A model generated the notes under the pieces. The model did no database searches, was not told where the DNA came from, and saw only the letters and a program-made list of their open reading frames with translations. From Uliginosibacterium sp036017065 (lineage in GTDB: Bacteria > Pseudomonadota > Gammaproteobacteria > Burkholderiales > Rhodocyclaceae): a stretch of 64,000 nt of DNA. The stretch spans positions 248,001-312,000 of the forward strand of contig NZ_JAYXHR010000004.1 in NCBI RefSeq assembly GCF_036017065.1, given 5' to 3'. Shown here piece after piece: positions 61,201 to 64,000 of this stretch. The position numbers and the translations under genes are program-made. The stretch's first letter is position 1, and every line of letters starts with the position of its first letter.

Positions 61201-63445
61201 GCTGTGCGTGCGGGCGGCCCCCACCGAGAACGAGGCCAGTCCGCCGCCGATCCTGCCGCTTCCCGACGGTGCCAGCGGCGTGCACGACGAGCAGCGCCTG
61301 TACCGCCACGACGGCAGCACCTTCGTGGCCGAGTACTCCTGCCTGCCGCTGCATCGCGGCGGCGCGCACGTCGGTGCGGTGATGGTGTTCCGCGACGTGT
61401 CGGAACGCCGCATCGTCGAAGACCGCCTGCGGCAGATGTCGCGCGCGGTGGAGCAGAGCCCGGTGGCGGTGGTCATCACCGACATCAACGGGCGCATCGA
61501 ATACGTGAACCCGAAGTTCTGCGAGTCCTCCGGCTACAGCGAACGCGAGGTGCTCGGCCAGTCGCCGCGGCTGCTCGCCAGCGGGTCGACCAGCGACGAG
61601 GAGTACGCCGCCCTGTGGCGCAACATCGCCTCCGGCCAGAGCTGGCACGGCGAATTCCTCAACCAGCGCCGCGATGGCAGCCAGTTCTGGGAATCGGTGT
61701 CGGTCTCGCCGATCAAGGACGCACAGGGCGCCATCACGCACTACATCGGCATCAAGGAGGACATCAGCGAGCGCAAGGCCTTCGAGGAGGAACTGCGCGG
61801 CGCCAAGGACGCGGCCGAGGCCGCCACCCAGGCCAAGAGCCAGTTCCTCGCCAGCATGAGCCACGAGATCCGCACGCCGATGAACGCCATCCTCGGCATG
61901 ACCAACTTGGCCCTGAAGACCTCGCTGGACGCCAAGCAGCACAACTACATCGCCAAGGCCCACTCGGCGGCCAATGCGTTGCTGGGCGTCATCAACGACA
62001 TCCTGGATTTCTCGAAGATCGAAGCCGGCAAGCTGGCGATGGAGGCCGCCCCCTTCGCGCTGCAGGACGTGCTGGACAACGTCGCCAACGTGGTGGGGCT
62101 GCGCGCGCAGGAGAAGGGTCTCGCGCTGGCCTTCGACCTTGCGCCCAACCTGCCGCACATGCTGGTCGGCGACCCGCTGCGCCTGGCACAGGTGCTGATC
62201 AACCTCGGCACCAATGCCATCAAGTTCACCGCCGAGGGCCAGGTGCGCTGCGCGGTCAGCCTGCTGCGCGAGGAAGGCGACGACATGCTGCTGCAGTTCG
62301 ACGTCAGCGACACCGGCATCGGTATTTCGAAGGAGCAGCAGCAACGCCTGTTCCAGCCCTTCTCGCAGGCGGATGCCTCGACCACGCGCCGTTACGGTGG
62401 CTCCGGCCTGGGGCTGGTGATCTGCCGCCAGCTGGTTGACCTGATGCATGGCGAGATCGGCGTGGACAGCGAGCCGGGACAGGGAGCGACGTTCTGGTTC
62501 ACGGCCCGCCTCGGGCGGGCCAGCGCCATCCTGCGCGGCAGCGAGACCCGCTCCAGCCGACTGGGCGTGCAGCTGGTGTCGTCCAGCGACCTGGCCCGCT
62601 TCGCGGAAAGGTTGTCCGGCGCCGAGGTGCTGCTGGTGGAGGACTATCCGCTCAACCAGGAGCTGGCCATCGAGTTCCTGCGGGCGGTGGGCATCAACGT
62701 GGCCGTGGCCGCGCACGGTGTGGAAGCGCTGTCCATGCTGGCCGAGCGAAACTATGACGCCGTGCTGATGGACTGCCAGATGCCGGTCATGGACGGCTAC
62801 ACGGCGGCGGCCGAGATCCGTCGCAAACCGCAGTGGCGCGACCTGCCGATCGTCGCGATGACTGCCGATGCGATGGCGGAGGATCGCGAGCGGGTACTGG
62901 CGGTCGGCATGAACGACCACGTCGCCAAGCCGATCGATCCGCACACCCTGTATGCCACGCTGCAGCGCTGGATCAAGCGCCGTCCCGATGCCCCCGCGGC
63001 GCGTCCGCGCGAGGCCCCGGCGGCCGGGCCCGGCGTGCCGCTGCGCGTGGAGCTGCTACGCAACATCGACCACGAAGCCGGCCTGGTGCGTGCGATGGGC
63101 AAGCAGGCCTTCTATCGCCGCCTGCTGGGCCTGTTCCTGCAGAGCCAGAGCGGCTTCGAGGAAGGCTTGCGGGCCGCTCTTGCCGCCGGCAGCAGCATCG
63201 ACGCGCAGCGCTATGCCCACACGCTGAAGGGCAGCGCCGGGCACATTGGCGCGCGTGCGGTGGAAGAGGCGGCGCGCATCCTGGACGACGCGCTGCGGGG
63301 CGGTGCACCGGCCGAGGACATCACGACCCTGACCGAGCATACGGTGCGGGAACTGCGCGTGGTGCTGGACGGCATCCGCAGCCTGCAGCAGGCCGAGGAA
63401 CAGGCCGCCGCCGAGGCCGCCAGCGCGGTGGGCACGGCAGGCTAG
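58250..63445 (+). CDS. Giant hybrid sensor histidine kinase (dCache, HAMP, six PAS, HisKA, REC, HPt)
   Basis: A 1731-residue membrane kinase. TM1 (about 12-35), a periplasmic Cache-like sensor (about 40-305), TM2 (about 311-332), HAMP, then PAS domains starting near 417, 545, 664, 794, 940 and 1063. The kinase core has His1205 in SMSHEIRTPMN and the ATPase boxes DTGIGIS and GGSGLGLVIC. The receiver has Asp1508 in VLMDCQMPVMDG and the HPt domain has His1657 in AHTLKGSAGH. No cognate regulator is adjacent, so the partner is unknown. The Met at 58250 is favoured although no clear ribosome binding site is seen. Confidence 0.92.
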   Translation: MPRLNARLTAPARLLLWLLIAVMVPFALFAALVLDRSQRAVELNVQRNLEAVAAKKQAQIERWLDERLSDAGTLAVRPGVAGCLQRFSHLMHDAASRNSAYGEVEAECLPLFQHDAFAEYSNLLLIAEDGQVVYTTLRESDLGANIRSAPLEVTRLGLTAGAVLRDRRARMSGFEFYAPANAEAGFFVAPVLDAGRVVGVLALQVDQQRLLASNSDNSGLGTSGHTAFARLGPGKRLQAITGPTDDSSREVAEVPDLMLRAVAGEAGVGRAVDTRGVAVIAAWRAIPALGWGMVVRTDVAEAMAPVRDMRAAVLQIGVLALLGAMGAALLYWRRVVQPIGVLADVSQRIAEGDNSSRAPVRGDDTVRALAESFNAMMDRLQSARDALAESNSELEQRIRARTEDLQRLVETLDVSDRKFRRVIDASQIGLWHLDVGSGELVLSGHPQALHGHRAEDIRSIDTWLDLVHPDDRANVRGALWSHLGGNSDTYDVTYRVLSSDGVWRWNHDNGKVVEWTTDRRAVRALGVSQDVTHSKQAESRLLLTQFFMDNVGEWTVMIDRSGLIRDANATAVRSLGYSMERLLTMRIWDLDPELREAVWPQRWQEFRRRNQSVFETRHQTADGISIPVEVSTTFQIYQGEEFICATVRDISARRQAEAALQEERELFTSGPVVIFKWRNAPGWPVEYVSRNVADVLGYPAEAFVKGDTGFLELVHAEDLERVQQEVSQSVLAQHLTIEHAPYRVRRADGEERWLFDYTMILRDAEGEVSHYFGYVLDITEQQLAQQLLVHEKALLRGLLDSVPDLISYKNPEGIYLGCNRAFARFMGRSEEEIIGRSDYQLSDAEAARVAREADREVVASGQPRSSEEWSGAADGRQVLLDTLKTLFRDDTGNVLGLIGISRDMTERQAAHAERERLERELHLTRAMRAEQAVAAAQERTHVLLESITQGIMEVDNDGRITYLNTAAARTLGHDKQDLVGRAFALCVRAAPTENEASPPPILPLPDGASGVHDEQRLYRHDGSTFVAEYSCLPLHRGGAHVGAVMVFRDVSERRIVEDRLRQMSRAVEQSPVAVVITDINGRIEYVNPKFCESSGYSEREVLGQSPRLLASGSTSDEEYAALWRNIASGQSWHGEFLNQRRDGSQFWESVSVSPIKDAQGAITHYIGIKEDISERKAFEEELRGAKDAAEAATQAKSQFLASMSHEIRTPMNAILGMTNLALKTSLDAKQHNYIAKAHSAANALLGVINDILDFSKIEAGKLAMEAAPFALQDVLDNVANVVGLRAQEKGLALAFDLAPNLPHMLVGDPLRLAQVLINLGTNAIKFTAEGQVRCAVSLLREEGDDMLLQFDVSDTGIGISKEQQQRLFQPFSQADASTTRRYGGSGLGLVICRQLVDLMHGEIGVDSEPGQGATFWFTARLGRASAILRGSETRSSRLGVQLVSSSDLARFAERLSGAEVLLVEDYPLNQELAIEFLRAVGINVAVAAHGVEALSMLAERNYDAVLMDCQMPVMDGYTAAAEIRRKPQWRDLPIVAMTADAMAEDRERVLAVGMNDHVAKPIDPHTLYATLQRWIKRRPDAPAARPREAPAAGPGVPLRVELLRNIDHEAGLVRAMGKQAFYRRLLGLFLQSQSGFEEGLRAALAAGSSIDAQRYAHTLKGSAGHIGARAVEEAARILDDALRGGAPAEDITTLTEHTVRELRVVLDGIRSLQQAEEQAAAEAASAVGTAG

Positions 63446-63541
63446 GGCGGGCTGGTAGAGCGCGGGAGCGGGGTGCGGGCCAGACGATCGCGGCCCGCAG
63501 GATCGGCCCGCACGTTCCCGCGCGGACGGGAAGGAGGGACA

Positions 63542-64000
63542 ATGCGCTCCTTCCGTCTTTGCGCTTCCTGTCCGTCCGTGTCCGACACTCCCAACAACGC
63601 CTCGAACACCGCCCCGGATGCAGCCCCGGATGTCCCCCCGAGGGCCGAGCCCGTGCTGCACATTGTGCTGTACCAGCCCGAGATTCCCCCCAACACCGGC
63701 AATGCGATCCGCCTGTGCGCGAATGCAGGCGCGCATCTGCACCTGGTCGAGCCGCTGGGCTTCGAGATCAGCGACCGCACGCTGGCGCGAGCCGGCATGG
63801 ATTACGCGGAGCTGTCGGTGGTGACGATCCATCCCGACTGGGAAAGCTGCAAGGCCGCGCTGGCGGGCCGGCGCTTCTTTTGCGCCACCACGCGCGGCGT
63901 GACGCGGCACGACCAGTGTGGGTTCCAGCCCGGTGACGTGGTGGTGTTCGGTGGCGAGTCGAGCGGCCTGCCGGAAGCGGTGCGCGAGGAATTCGAGCCG
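63542..64000 (+). CDS. trmL: tRNA (cytidine34-2'-O)-methyltransferase, truncated by the window
   Basis: Methylates the wobble base of tRNA-Leu. 153 codons are present and the gene runs off the right edge. After a low-complexity leader of about 35 residues rich in Pro, Ala and Asn it shows LHIVLYQPEIPPNTGNAIRL, HLVEPLGF and VVFGGESSGLP, the SPOUT-family core. AGGAGG lies before the ATG at 63542; GTG at 63578 is in frame and is an alternative. The leader is longer than usual for TrmL. Confidence 0.9.
   Translation, partial: MRSFRLCASCPSVSDTPNNASNTAPDAAPDVPPRAEPVLHIVLYQPEIPPNTGNAIRLCANAGAHLHLVEPLGFEISDRTLARAGMDYAELSVVTIHPDWESCKAALAGRRFFCATTRGVTRHDQCGFQPGDVVVFGGESSGLPEAVREEFEP

Noticed and set aside
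58004..62944. A 1646-codon open frame on the minus strand opposite the hybrid kinase
   Set aside because: It is rich in His, Gln, Arg, Ala and Val in the pattern expected when a high-GC gene is read on the other strand, shows no domain, and the plus-strand protein has a full domain series.

Overview
The window is a high-GC chromosomal segment from a betaproteobacterium. The evidence is the gene order exbB-exbD-lpxK-ycaR-kdsB-adk, the dxs-ispA-xseB block, a DUF3579 gene divergent from argF next to rplM-rpsI, a Bug-type solute receptor, and TrmL, RlmJ and PmbA/YjgA of betaproteobacterial type. A Rhodocyclales-like lineage fits best, but the sequence alone does not settle the order. No rRNA, tRNA, insertion sequence, prophage or CRISPR array was seen. 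Nearly all DNA is coding, and gene ends overlap often.

Layout. 0-5 kb: the 5' end of a secreted protein gene, typA, mtnP-def, and a secreted barnase-like RNase followed by its barstar inhibitor and nudB. 5-11 kb: xseA, then a lipid A/KDO and energy-transduction cluster ending in adk. 11-16 kb: a 7TM-DISM GGDEF protein, a CobD/CbiB-like membrane protein, miaA and a TraB/GumN protein. 15.7-27.4 kb: one large minus-strand chemotaxis operon (short MCP, cheY, STAS, cheA, two MCPs, cheW, cheR, cheD, cheB, REC-EAL). 27.6-31.6 kb: an orphan Tat-exported TRAP receptor, pmbA, yjgA and mogA. 31.7-34.3 kb: two tandem pectate lyases (PL3-like) with long polyserine linkers. 34.3-42.6 kb: msrPQ, argF, rplM-rpsI, folE2, and dxs-ispA-xseB. 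42.7-52.7 kb: a Rieske oxygenase, a secreted hydrolase, marC, the sulfate transporter sbp-cysTWA, a Bug receptor and a two-domain polyphosphate:AMP phosphotransferase. 52.7-64 kb: a lipoprotein lipase, a radical SAM protein, aroG, rlmJ, a LOG-family gene, a giant hybrid histidine kinase and the start of trmL.

How the parts connect. The chemotaxis operon is the main regulatory unit. It holds a complete adaptation system (CheR, CheB, CheD) and no CheZ. Between its phosphotransfer and kinase parts CheA carries two 24-residue motifs that match the pattern of MshEN cyclic-di-GMP receptors, and the last gene is a REC-EAL phosphodiesterase, so the locus may couple chemotaxis to c-di-GMP. Both large MCPs end in FERF, which resembles the CheR/CheB-tethering pentapeptide. 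The two pectate lyases share an N-terminal disulfide-type module that also seems to begin the truncated gene at the left edge, which suggests a scattered pectin- or plant-polymer-degrading secretome.

Regulatory DNA of note: a sigma-28-like promoter before the chemotaxis operon; a near-consensus rplM promoter wrapped by an 11-bp inverted repeat; a 33-bp dyad upstream of folE2; two mutually exclusive hairpins in the leader of the Bug gene, one masking its ribosome binding site; and a cluster of DnaA-box-like 9-mers upstream of xseA.
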